A stretch of DNA of 64,000 bases, taken from contig JADKDV010000001.1 in NCBI GenBank assembly GCA_016718315.1, forward strand, positions 1,116,001 to 1,180,000, in the 5' to 3' direction. Below the pieces are notes generated by a model, which saw only the letters and a list, made by a program, of their open reading frames with translations, had not been told where the DNA came from and made no database searches. Source of the stretch: Candidatus Obscuribacter sp. GTDB lineage: Bacteria > Cyanobacteriota > Vampirovibrionia > Obscuribacterales > Obscuribacteraceae. Position numbers and translations under genes: made by a program. Of the stretch, positions 9,291 through 17,409 are shown in pieces (within the stretch, counting starts at the first letter, position 1; each line of letters opens with the position of its first letter).

Positions 9291-10262
9291 ATGAGCGAAC
9301 TGCCCAAATTGGACGAGCAGCTAAAGGCACATATCACGACTCTAGCTCAACCAATTAAAGATGATCTGTTGTCAGGCGCAGCCGAAATTGCCCTGAGAGC
9401 AATTACAGTCTTTCAATCAGCGCTCACCCTTTTACCAGACAGCAAAAAAAATGATGCGCCGCTACTCAAGTCAATTTTGACCTATACAGCCAGCGCCCTT
9501 ATCGAAGTGCAGCCGGCTATGGCCACACTCTTCCACCTGGGCAACGATGTCCTCAACGCCATCGACGATGCCAGCACAGTCAAAGAAATTGAAGAGAAGA
9601 CCAACAACACCCTGACCCGTTTTGAACAAATGCTCTGCGACAGTGTTGCCACCATCGCAGAGCTCGCCTATGAGCTGATTGAGCCAGGCGAACTGATTTT
9701 TGCTTACAGCTTTAGCTCAACGGTAGTGAGTTGTCTGCTCAACGCCAGAGCACGCGGACGATTTTTTAGAGTGGTCTGCACCGAGGCTCGCCCCTCAATG
9801 GAAGGTCGCAAACTAGCAAGTCGCCTAGCCAGTGGCGGCATTGAAGTAATTCATACCTTTGATAATGCAATGGGACTGGTCCTGGGCAATTGCAGCGCTG
9901 CTTTTATGGGCTGCGATTGTATTGCTAGACCCGGCGTAGTAAATAAAGTCGGCTCATGGATGCTAGCAGTGGCTTGCCGCGAGCTCAAAGTACCGCTTTA
10001 TGCTCTATCTGGCACCGAAAAATTTGTCTCAGATGAACGCCTGTTTGAATTTGAAAAACATGAAAGACCAGCAGCAGAAGTCTGGGACAGTGCACCAAAA
10101 GGCGTTGCCCTGCTCAATCATCAATTTGACCTGGTGCCCTTTGACCTATTGAGCGGTCTTGTCACAGAGCAAGGCATCCTTAAAGAGTCGGATCTTGAGC
10201 CCTATCTATCGCGCTCGCAAAACGTCAATAGTGCCCTCAAATTAGAAGCAGCAAGCTGCTAG
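9291..10262 (+). CDS. eIF-2B alpha/beta/delta-like protein (sugar-phosphate isomerase superfamily)
   Basis: I chose the ATG at 9291 because GAGGTG lies 8 nt upstream; a GTG at 9282 in the same frame is less likely. The 323-residue protein has a helical N-terminal half and a C-terminal NagB/Rossmann-like half with the family signatures LIFAYSFSSTVVSCL, EARPSMEGRKLAS, GCDCIARPGVVNKVGSW and VPLYALSGTEKF. Relatives are the regulatory eIF-2B subunits, ribose-1,5-bisphosphate isomerase and methylthioribose-1-phosphate isomerase. The expected catalytic Cys and Asp of the isomerases may correspond to the GCDCI region, but the reaction cannot be assigned. It may act on a phosphorylated pentose. No neighbour clarifies its role. 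Confidence 0.75.
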   Translation: MSELPKLDEQLKAHITTLAQPIKDDLLSGAAEIALRAITVFQSALTLLPDSKKNDAPLLKSILTYTASALIEVQPAMATLFHLGNDVLNAIDDASTVKEIEEKTNNTLTRFEQMLCDSVATIAELAYELIEPGELIFAYSFSSTVVSCLLNARARGRFFRVVCTEARPSMEGRKLASRLASGGIEVIHTFDNAMGLVLGNCSAAFMGCDCIARPGVVNKVGSWMLAVACRELKVPLYALSGTEKFVSDERLFEFEKHERPAAEVWDSAPKGVALLNHQFDLVPFDLLSGLVTEQGILKESDLEPYLSRSQNVNSALKLEAASC

Positions 10263-10349
10263 TTGGTGGCTTGCCACCATGCCAAGCACTGGACTCTCAT
10301 TTGCGCAATTGGGTTGCGTGACAAAAATCAGGCCAATTTCTCACACGAA

Positions 10350-10373
10350 GGGATGGTCAAAGCCGACCATCCC
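10350..10373. repeat. Inverted repeat between convergent genes (weak terminator candidate)
   Basis: GGGATGGTC and GACCATCCC form a 9-bp perfect stem with a 6-nt loop between the eIF-2B-like gene and gdhA. No T run follows on either strand, so a terminator role is uncertain. Confidence 0.5.
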
Positions 10374-10416
10374 CTCAAAAGCATCAAATCGTCCTGGCTA
10401 TTGACTCTTTTTTAGA

Positions 10417-11712
10417 TTATGGATAAAGTCCGCGCAGGCGGCGAGCTTCAACGATACGAGCGACAGCAATAGACATGGCCGCCATACGCAGAGATGTCTT
10501 TTGCTCCTTAGACTGCTCAAACACTCTGGTGCAGACGTTATTAACCAGTCCTTCCAGACGCTGATAGACTTCTTCTTCTGTCCAGAGCAAGCGCATTAAG
10601 CCCTGCACCCATTCAAAATAGCCTACAGTAACACCGGCAGCATTGGCCAGGATATCGGGCACGACCACGACACCTTTGCTATCCAGTACATCATCTGCAT
10701 TGGGAGTAGTGGGGCTATTGGCGCCTTCTACTACGACTTTGCATTTAAGTCTATCAGCATTGCCGGCATGCAATTGATTTGATACCGCGCATGGTGCAAG
10801 AATCTGGCACTCGAGTTCGAGCAGTTCTTCGTTGGTTACTTTGTCAGCATCAGGATATTCATACATGGTGCCATTTTTATCAATGTGCTCCATGAGATGA
10901 TCGACATTGATACCTTTAGCGTTATAGAGACCACCGTGAGCATCAGATACGCCAACAACCTTAAAACCAAATTTGTTGAGATTGCGTGCTACTGATGAGC
11001 CCACATTGCCAAGCCCCTGAATTACTACTGTCGGGCTATCGCCTTTGAGTTCAGCAAACTCGGCAGCCCTTTTGGCAGCCAGAGCTACACCATAACCAGT
11101 AGATTGCAGCACACCCAGTGATCCGCCGATAACTTGGGGTTTACCAGTGACGATGGACGGCACTGTATAGCCACAATTGACACTATAAGTATCCATCATC
11201 CAGGCCATGGTCTGCTCGTCGGTATTGAGGTCAGGTCCAGCAATATCTTGAGTCGGTCCGATTAATTCCAATATTTCGGATGTATAGCGGCGAGTAACTC
11301 TTTCCAATTCGCCTTTTGAAAGTCTGTTTGGGTCCATACGGATACCGCCGTGGGCGCCACCAAATGGCAAATTCATCAAAGAGCACTTCCAGGTCATCAG
11401 CATGGCCATGGAGGCGACTTCACCTAGAGTGACGTCTGCGTGGTAGCGCACTCCGCCCTTACCGGGTCCAAGCGCCAGATCGTGATGGACACGGTAGCCC
11501 ATAAAGGTACGGACGCTGCCATCATCTAAACGGGCAGGCACAACCACAGAGAGACTGCGCTTGGGATGACGCATCGGCTCTATCGTGTTGTGATCGAGCT
11601 TGATTAGCTCGGCCACCTTGTCAAGCCGCTTTTGCGCGTTCAAAAAGTCTGGCGTTTCCCATTCATTGGCAATAGGTGAGCCGTAGCCCTTGCTATCCGT
11701 GGCAGTTCCCAT
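10417..11712 (-). CDS. gdhA: Glu/Leu/Phe/Val-family dehydrogenase (glutamate dehydrogenase type), catalytic Lys replaced by His
   Basis: The 431-residue protein matches NAD(P)-dependent glutamate dehydrogenases, which interconvert glutamate with 2-oxoglutarate and ammonia. Visible are K85 in GPGKGGVRYH, K109 in MTWKCSLMNLPFGGA, D161 in AGPDLNTDEQ, and the nucleotide-binding VVIQGLGNVGSSVA. In the conserved GGAKGG signature the catalytic lysine is replaced: this protein reads PFGGAHGGIRMDP, with His121 encoded by CAC. Such a change would be expected to impair or alter catalysis. The rest of the enzyme, including VVEGANSPTTP and the C-terminal helices, is intact. It lies 74 nt downstream of ftcD on the same strand, consistent with co-transcription. 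An SD-like GGGAGAT precedes the ATG. Confidence 0.88.
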   Translation of the reverse strand: MGTATDSKGYGSPIANEWETPDFLNAQKRLDKVAELIKLDHNTIEPMRHPKRSLSVVVPARLDDGSVRTFMGYRVHHDLALGPGKGGVRYHADVTLGEVASMAMLMTWKCSLMNLPFGGAHGGIRMDPNRLSKGELERVTRRYTSEILELIGPTQDIAGPDLNTDEQTMAWMMDTYSVNCGYTVPSIVTGKPQVIGGSLGVLQSTGYGVALAAKRAAEFAELKGDSPTVVIQGLGNVGSSVARNLNKFGFKVVGVSDAHGGLYNAKGINVDHLMEHIDKNGTMYEYPDADKVTNEELLELECQILAPCAVSNQLHAGNADRLKCKVVVEGANSPTTPNADDVLDSKGVVVVPDILANAAGVTVGYFEWVQGLMRLLWTEEEVYQRLEGLVNNVCTRVFEQSKEQKTSLRMAAMSIAVARIVEARRLRGLYP

Positions 11713-11786
11713 GAGATCTCCCGTTTGTGTTGCAAAAATGAAATTGTAGCCTTAAATCAGTCGCCATAGGCGACCAGCCCTTTATT

Positions 11787-13493
11787 TTATTTGCCCGCTA
11801 GAGGCTTTGATATGGCTGAGAGTACCTTAAGCCTTATCTCCTCGGCATTGTGGCGCACGTCGGCGATTAATACATCAGCTTCTTCCAGACAGTTAGCGAC
11901 AAAAGTGACCTCTTGCTCACTCTCGCCCAGTCCACCCAGGTTTATAAGCACATTAAAGTACGCCCCTTCCGCCGCTGCTAGAGCCGTAAGAGCGGCCACG
12001 CCAGCATCAGACAGACTATTTTGATTGCCTTTTTGAACCATCAAACTGGCCAGCTTGAGCAGTTGCGGAGTGCACTTTAAAACACTGAGAGGCGATATCG
12101 TCGCCCTAAAATTGGCAGCCATAATCGCTTCATCACGTTTTTCTTTTTCTTGATCGCTACTCTTAGGCAATCGGCGTGCTTCCAAAATCGAGTTAAAAGC
12201 CTGCATATCTTCGTCAATTAAGTGGAGCAATTTCTTTTTGAGATCTTGAGCAGCGATGGCAGTTTCTTCCATCGCCGGTTTAATTGTTTCCAGTCCTTTT
12301 TTGTCAAAGCTCAAATTAGCTACCATCGAGCTAAGTGACGCTGACAGCGCACCACAAAGAGCGGCAACAGAACCACCACCAGGAGCCGGAGATTCACTGC
12401 CCAGCTCATTTAAAAAGGCTTTGACACTATAGTCTTTGAGAAATTTGCCATTCTGAGCTACTTTATATTCAATGATTTTTTCTTGTGGGTTAAAGGGAGC
12501 AAGCTCACTTAGACCAAGTGACTGAATTGCCACACTGATTAGCTCTTCTTCGGAGACACCAGTTGAACGTCCCTGTTTGCGCAGATAATGCTCACCAGCA
12601 TGGAGCATTGGTTTGAGAGGGACAAGACCAACTATCTCGCTACCTGTTACTCTCACACCAAGTTTTGCTGCTTCTCTTTCTACTTCATCAAATGCATCAT
12701 GGATGCCTGTGACTTCAAAATTGGTGAGATTGATTGAGACCTGAGCACGCTCGTATTCGTCGACATACCAGCCTACGGCCCGACATTCTTTGAGTGTGCC
12801 GGGGACCTTAATAGTATTGCCCTGAGCATCTTTTTCGATTTCACCACTGGCACTACGTTTGGCTTTGCCGGCTTCTCTTATATTGAGGGCAATGGCATTG
12901 GCCAGTTTTTTAGAGCGAGTATTGAGATTGACATTGTAAGCCACCAAAAATGGTCTGGCACCAATGACGGTGGCACCAGCTTTAGCATTAAATTCGGCAG
13001 GACCAAAATCAGGTTTAAAAGCACTGTCTTTCATTTTGGTGCTGAGAGCTTCGTACTCGCCACTGCGTATATCAGCCAGACTCTTACGACTGGGAGATTT
13101 AGCAGCCTCTCCATAAAGATAAATCGGTATGCCCAGCTCACGTCCGACCCGCTCGCCCAGAGTCTCGGCCAGCTGCACACAGTCAGCCATGGAGACTCCG
13201 CTTACCGGCACAAAAGGACAGACGTCAGTAGCTCCCATGCGAGGGTGCTCGCCGTGGTGATGACGCATGTCAATTAATTGACTGGCTCTGGCTATACACT
13301 GAAAGGCAGCCTCAACAACATCATCTGGAGAGCCCACAAAAGTGACCACTGTGCGATTTGTACTGTGTCCAGGATCCACGTCCAGTAGACGGACGCCGCT
13401 CACTGCCTTTACAGTCTCCGAAATCGCATCAATTACCTTTTCGTTCCTGCCTTCGCTAAAGTTAGGCACGCACTCAACTAGCCGTTTTGACAC
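11787..13493 (-). CDS. ftcD: Bifunctional glutamate formiminotransferase / formimidoyl-THF cyclodeaminase
   Basis: The N-terminal part (about residues 1-310) is a formiminotransferase, with ECVPNFSEGRN, VDPGHSTNRTVVTFVG, the active-site HHHGEHPRMGATDVCPF block and NINLTNFEVTGIHDAFDEVEREA-type text. The C-terminal part (about residues 345-568) is a cyclodeaminase with ELGSESPAPGGGSVAALCGAL. This fusion matches the mammalian FTCD arrangement. The enzyme moves the formimino group from formiminoglutamate to tetrahydrofolate, releasing glutamate, then forms 5,10-methenyl-THF and ammonia. The adjacent glutamate dehydrogenase could take on the glutamate. A short Lys/Glu-rich insertion sits near residues 210-235. 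Confidence 0.93.
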   Translation of the reverse strand: MSKRLVECVPNFSEGRNEKVIDAISETVKAVSGVRLLDVDPGHSTNRTVVTFVGSPDDVVEAAFQCIARASQLIDMRHHHGEHPRMGATDVCPFVPVSGVSMADCVQLAETLGERVGRELGIPIYLYGEAAKSPSRKSLADIRSGEYEALSTKMKDSAFKPDFGPAEFNAKAGATVIGARPFLVAYNVNLNTRSKKLANAIALNIREAGKAKRSASGEIEKDAQGNTIKVPGTLKECRAVGWYVDEYERAQVSINLTNFEVTGIHDAFDEVEREAAKLGVRVTGSEIVGLVPLKPMLHAGEHYLRKQGRSTGVSEEELISVAIQSLGLSELAPFNPQEKIIEYKVAQNGKFLKDYSVKAFLNELGSESPAPGGGSVAALCGALSASLSSMVANLSFDKKGLETIKPAMEETAIAAQDLKKKLLHLIDEDMQAFNSILEARRLPKSSDQEKEKRDEAIMAANFRATISPLSVLKCTPQLLKLASLMVQKGNQNSLSDAGVAALTALAAAEGAYFNVLINLGGLGESEQEVTFVANCLEEADVLIADVRHNAEEIRLKVLSAISKPLAGK

Positions 13494-13542
13494 TGTCTAA
13501 TCTCCATCAGTGATGACAGTTATAACGGCATTAAATTGATAA

Positions 13543-14535
13543 TCAATTTTTCTTAGGCTTTACATAAGCAGTGGTGATTTTGCTCATGCCTTTAAACAAA
13601 AAAGCACCGTAGGTAAAACGCAAAGTCAAACCCAGGCAGACAATCGATGTAAACATCCAGCTCAGTGACCAAAAAATCGCCGGAATCATCGTTGCCCGAG
13701 CCAAATTGGTAGCATCGGTAAAGCCACTACCACTAAGCCCCAGGGCATGAGGTACGAGTATCCAAATAAGCTCCAGACTGTTTAGGGCTGTTTGTACAGC
13801 CAAAAACAAAATCATCAAATTGGCCAAAGCCGGTTTGAGTTTGCGTCCAGCCAATATAAAGGCCAGTCCCATCAAAACTTCGATAACGAGACTCAAAGCC
13901 GACTGGACAAACCAGCCCGGATTGATTAGTCCCGGCAAAGTAAAACAAAGCGCTCCCAAGATCATGGCGCCACCCATAAAAGTAAGCAAATGGCGACTTA
14001 AGCGCGGAAACTGACTGAGATAAATTAGCAAACAGCCAAAAAAGGTGGTGCCGAGATAACCAGCCTGGTCGACAAATAAGGCCATCCCGCCCAGAGAATG
14101 GGTCAGCCCGCCGTGCCCAGCACCGTCAGGCACAGTAGTCATACCAAGCACAGCGCCACCGGTAAGCCAGGTGACTACGGCATGACTCATCTCGTGGATA
14201 GTGACCACAAACTGATTGACCGGCATGATTAGCCAGTTAATGTAGGGAGCATTGGCAAACAAAACAGTAAAAATCACCATGCCCCAAAATAAATAGAGGT
14301 TGATATGGATGTTTTTGACCGCCGCCACCTGGCTCTCTTTTGTATCGGGAGCAAGCGCGCTTTTAACTGTTGATGGTAGTGCTGTGCTTTGACTCTCGTT
14401 ATCTACTTCGGCAGCCAGCTGACTCAGCCTTTCCTCCACTTCCTTAAGTGTCGGTTTGACCTTATCCGGCTCTTTGAGACCTTTGGCTTTATTGTCACCG
14501 GCGGAGTTTTTATTTTTGTCAGGCTTAAATTGCAT
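13543..14535 (-). CDS. Membrane-embedded M50B-like zinc metallopeptidase
   Basis: The 330-residue protein has a charged cytoplasmic N-terminus of about 75 residues with a short coiled-coil segment (LKEVEERLSQLAAEV), then about seven membrane segments. The zinc motif HExxH is present as H114-E115-x-x-H118 (VVTIHEMSHAVVTWLTGG), next to the GGAVLGM and GHGGLTHSLGG region typical of M50B-like peptidases. A second metal ligand is not obvious. The family is related to site-2 proteases, but many members are uncharacterised and the substrate is unknown. Its ATG has AGGACAGGT upstream. It is divergent from the EamA gene with only 18 nt between the start codons. Confidence 0.8.
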   Translation of the reverse strand: MQFKPDKNKNSAGDNKAKGLKEPDKVKPTLKEVEERLSQLAAEVDNESQSTALPSTVKSALAPDTKESQVAAVKNIHINLYLFWGMVIFTVLFANAPYINWLIMPVNQFVVTIHEMSHAVVTWLTGGAVLGMTTVPDGAGHGGLTHSLGGMALFVDQAGYLGTTFFGCLLIYLSQFPRLSRHLLTFMGGAMILGALCFTLPGLINPGWFVQSALSLVIEVLMGLAFILAGRKLKPALANLMILFLAVQTALNSLELIWILVPHALGLSGSGFTDATNLARATMIPAIFWSLSWMFTSIVCLGLTLRFTYGAFLFKGMSKITTAYVKPKKN

Positions 14536-14553
14536 CGTATACCTGTCCTAGCT

Positions 14554-15522
14554 ATGGTCTATCATAGCCTCTCGGCGTCTTCAGGCAAACAAAAAGTGTT
14601 ATTTGGACTTAGCGGGTTATTTGGACTCAACGGACTAATCGCCGTATGCCTTGCGTGCTGGAGCACCTGGGGCATTTTTGATAAAAAAGCCCTGGACGCG
14701 GCCAAATATCTTGACGTCATCGTTTTTCAGCACATTATCTATGTAATCGAAATCCCCATTATCTATTTGATCTTAACTCAACTCTATCCGCAGGGTTGGA
14801 CGATAAATGCCGGTGTTTGGGGTTGGACATTTTTAGGATCATTGGCTTCCAGTATTGCTACTTTGATCTACCTGATTGCCATGTCCAAAGCCGAAGCCAG
14901 CTTTGTCCTGGGCATCACCGCCGCTTATCCATTAGTAGTCCATGTACTGGCCCAGTTTGTCCTTAATGAAGAACTGGTCCCCATGCGCATACTGGGCTCA
15001 ATATTGATAAGTGCAGGGGTGGCTTTTATTGGTAGCACTGATCACAAACACCCAGACAGTGGAGAGGACCATACTCTTGTCCACAAAAAAAGTGTGGTGC
15101 TAATGCTCTGCCTTGTTGCCACTCTATGCTGGGGTACAACAGGTTTATTTGATAAAAAATCACTCTTACTCGATCAGGCATTTAAGGTCTATTTTGCCCG
15201 CTGTGCCTGGGATGTACTTATTCTGGCCGTGTTTATGGCAACGGCCTTTGCCCTCAAACACAAATTCAACTGGACGGCTAAGCGTGCCTGGAAATATTCA
15301 TTTTTAAGCAGTCTCTGTCTCAGTTTTGGCACAATCGCCTATATGTTTGCCATGACCATGGCATCGGCCAGTTATGTCATTGTCATAACTGGCTGCTATC
15401 CATTATTTATGTACTTTTGCGCCGTATTTTTTCTCAAAGAAAAAATCAAAAAATCACGCTTGATTGGAGTGAGCCTGGTGGTACTTGGTGGGCTCCTGGT
15501 ACAGCAAACTCAAGGCAGCTAA
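14554..15522 (+). CDS. EamA/DMT-family transporter
   Basis: The protein is about 322 residues from the ATG at 14554. The frame is open further upstream, but that part would lie inside the divergent peptidase gene. Ten hydrophobic segments form the two-repeat EamA fold: the first repeat contains CLACWSTWGIFDKKAL and LGITAAYPLVVHVLAQFVLNEEL, the second CLVATLCWGTTGLFDKKSL and VITGCYPLFMYFCAVFFLKE. Both repeats end in the characteristic small-residue plus acidic pattern. The substrate (metabolite, amino acid or sugar) cannot be told. No clear ribosome site precedes this start, so the start is uncertain. Confidence 0.85.
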   Translation: MVYHSLSASSGKQKVLFGLSGLFGLNGLIAVCLACWSTWGIFDKKALDAAKYLDVIVFQHIIYVIEIPIIYLILTQLYPQGWTINAGVWGWTFLGSLASSIATLIYLIAMSKAEASFVLGITAAYPLVVHVLAQFVLNEELVPMRILGSILISAGVAFIGSTDHKHPDSGEDHTLVHKKSVVLMLCLVATLCWGTTGLFDKKSLLLDQAFKVYFARCAWDVLILAVFMATAFALKHKFNWTAKRAWKYSFLSSLCLSFGTIAYMFAMTMASASYVIVITGCYPLFMYFCAVFFLKEKIKKSRLIGVSLVVLGGLLVQQTQGS

Positions 15523-15687
15523 CGCCACTACCAATAGTGTCAAATGCCAGCGCCCTGATAGGGGACAGACAGAGCCGGGTATACCTCTGTAATATGCCTG
15601 CTTTAAAAATACGATATCATTTGTCAATTATGGAAGTCATGACTCAGTGGATACCTGGGCCATGCGTTAAGGTGCAGAGGTTAAGCA

Positions 15688-17175
15688 ATGAGCGACGAAA
15701 ACAAGAGGTTTTCCCAGGAGCAAGAGCTCAACAACAAGATCCTGTCATCCATAAATCAATCATTTAGTGGCGAAGAAACACGCAGATGGATTGTCGCATT
15801 AGAAGAAGACGATATTGTCTCAGCTGAAGAACCCATTGCTCAGGGGGCTCGCGACGGGCAAAACGCCACAAGCATGACCAAAGTAATTGAGCGTCTGTTT
15901 GACAATTTCAAACGTTATTCATTTGAGTTTAATCGCACCCAGGAAGACCGTGAGCTAGAAGTCTTTTGCGAGCGTCCATCAAGCATGCGCATGACAGCCG
16001 AATACATGGAGCTTGGTGTACCAATCAAGTTTTGTCTGGGCACCCTTAGTACAAGACAGTATTCACTCATAGTGCAGGGTGAAGAAAAACGCATCAGAGC
16101 CTTTATTGTGCCGGTGGAATACATGATCGGCTTTAAACCAGGACAAACTGAATTTAAAGCCCACCTTGACATGAAATTAGCAGCCGATCGCTCAGCCACC
16201 GATGCTGTCTGGCTTATTGATGGTCAAATTTTGTCTCTAGCCAGTTTGCCAGCGCTATCGCGCCGACTATTTACACAGCTAATCAAAGTCTCCAAGGGTG
16301 AGAGCAATTTTGAAGAGAAATTTGTCTTTAACCCAGAAGAAAAAGAAGCACCAAAGTCTAAAGATATAGACCGCTCATTTGAAGGCAGTCAAGCACCAGC
16401 ATATGTGGGCGAAGCACCAAAAGTTGATGCTTCAAAAGGTATCGGTATTTTTCAAGACAAGCCTGGTGCCTATGCTGTAGCGGCAACTGCGCCCAATCAA
16501 GCTGATTATTTTAGAGCGCAAAAGCCACCAGTCAGTGATGACTTGCCCAAAAACCCCCTCGAAAGCGAGGCGCAACCGCGCTGGCAAGCCGCTAATGCTG
16601 CAGCACTGGCCCAACAAAATTTGCCTAAACCACCAGCTGACAGCAATCAAAGCACTTTTGGTCAGGTCTACAAAGATCCAGGCTCCAATGCTAGACAATC
16701 AGCGGATCTAGCCCTGCCGGTGCTACCCCAGGAGCCAACTCAACTTGCAGAGCCCCAGCCGGCTCAAGTGTCGGCACCAGCAGCCTTAGCTAACCAGGCG
16801 ATAGAGCCAGTTTTGCCCCAACCAAGTGCAGTAGCAGCAGTTGAGGCAGCACCAGCCACACAAATACCAGTAACACCGACTCTGCCCCCGGCCGCTCCTC
16901 AGTTTTTTAATGCCGCCCAGAGCGAGGACCTGTCCCAACAAGCCATCGGAGGAGAGAAGAACACTGCCGAAATCAGTCGCAAAGTAGCTCACAGCATCAA
17001 AAATCTCTTTGATACCCTTGATGGCTCTATCGCCAGTTTGACCAAACTCGGTGTAGAAGCCATGCACCGCGATGACATCGATGGTGTACAGGAAATCATG
17101 CGCCATGCCAAAACTCTCAAAACGCTTAGAGATGGCGTAGTGCAAATTAGCAAGGACTGGCAAAAGACGCTTTAA
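15688..17175 (+). CDS. Orphan protein with Pro/Ala-rich linker
   Basis: The 495-residue protein starts with an ATG preceded by AGAGG. Residues about 1-215 look globular and mixed alpha/beta (VIERLFDNFKRYSFEFN, VPIKFCLGTLSTRQYSLIVQ). About residues 220-425 are low complexity, rich in Pro, Ala and Gln, and probably disordered. The last 65 residues predict two amphipathic helices (EISRKVAHSIKNLFDTLDG, DIDGVQEIMRHAKTLKTLRD). No signal peptide or membrane segment is present, so it is likely cytosolic. I recognise no family; it may be lineage specific. A strong terminator follows. Confidence 0.75.
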   Translation: MSDENKRFSQEQELNNKILSSINQSFSGEETRRWIVALEEDDIVSAEEPIAQGARDGQNATSMTKVIERLFDNFKRYSFEFNRTQEDRELEVFCERPSSMRMTAEYMELGVPIKFCLGTLSTRQYSLIVQGEEKRIRAFIVPVEYMIGFKPGQTEFKAHLDMKLAADRSATDAVWLIDGQILSLASLPALSRRLFTQLIKVSKGESNFEEKFVFNPEEKEAPKSKDIDRSFEGSQAPAYVGEAPKVDASKGIGIFQDKPGAYAVAATAPNQADYFRAQKPPVSDDLPKNPLESEAQPRWQAANAAALAQQNLPKPPADSNQSTFGQVYKDPGSNARQSADLALPVLPQEPTQLAEPQPAQVSAPAALANQAIEPVLPQPSAVAAVEAAPATQIPVTPTLPPAAPQFFNAAQSEDLSQQAIGGEKNTAEISRKVAHSIKNLFDTLDGSIASLTKLGVEAMHRDDIDGVQEIMRHAKTLKTLRDGVVQISKDWQKTL

Positions 17176-17189
17176 GCAATTGCAAAAAC

Positions 17190-17221
17190 AAAAGAGCCAG
17201 GTCAAAAACCTGGCTCTTTTT
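17190..17221 (+). terminator. Rho-independent terminator
   Basis: A 13-bp perfect stem (AAAAGAGCCAGGT and its complement) around CAAAA ends in TTTTT. It terminates the orphan gene at 15688 and is also placed to end transcription of the tRNA gene from the other strand. Confidence 0.92.
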
Positions 17222-17227
17222 AGAATC

Positions 17228-17317
17228 CGGAGAGGGAGGGATTCGAACCCTCGGTACAGCTTTTGACCGTACAACTTCTTAGCAGGAAGCCGCTTTCGAC
17301 CACTCAGCCACCTCTCC
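17228..17317 (-). tRNA. tRNA-Ser (anticodon GCU)
   Basis: The 90-nt minus-strand sequence folds as a class II tRNA. The acceptor GGAGAGG (17311-17317 complement) pairs with CCTCTCC, the discriminator is G as expected for serine, the T arm contains GGTTCGAATCC, and a long variable arm is present. The anticodon is GCT at 17281-17283 (complement), reading AGC/AGU codons. CCA is not encoded. The gene lies between a terminator and cdsA. Confidence 0.96.
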
Positions 17318-17385
17318 AAGACATAACTGTCCGCGACATATATCATAGCCTACAACCAGGATTAGCATCTAGAACTATTACAAAT

Positions 17386-17404
17386 GCAAAATATTGTATT
17401 TTGC
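17386..17404. repeat. AT-rich inverted repeat downstream of cdsA
   Basis: GCAAAATA and TATTTTGC form an 8-bp perfect stem with a 3-nt loop just beyond the cdsA stop. It may be a weak terminator for cdsA, but there is no following T run. Confidence 0.4.
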
Positions 17405-17409
17405 CCAGC

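Noticed and set aside
13543..14553. Extension of the EamA frame back to 14389
   Set aside because: It would overlap the divergent peptidase gene by about 150 bases and encodes no transporter sequence; the ATG at 14554 begins the first helix.
17386..17404. Perfect inverted repeat as a full terminator of cdsA
   Set aside because: No T run follows on the minus strand and the stem is AT only; kept only as a repeat.
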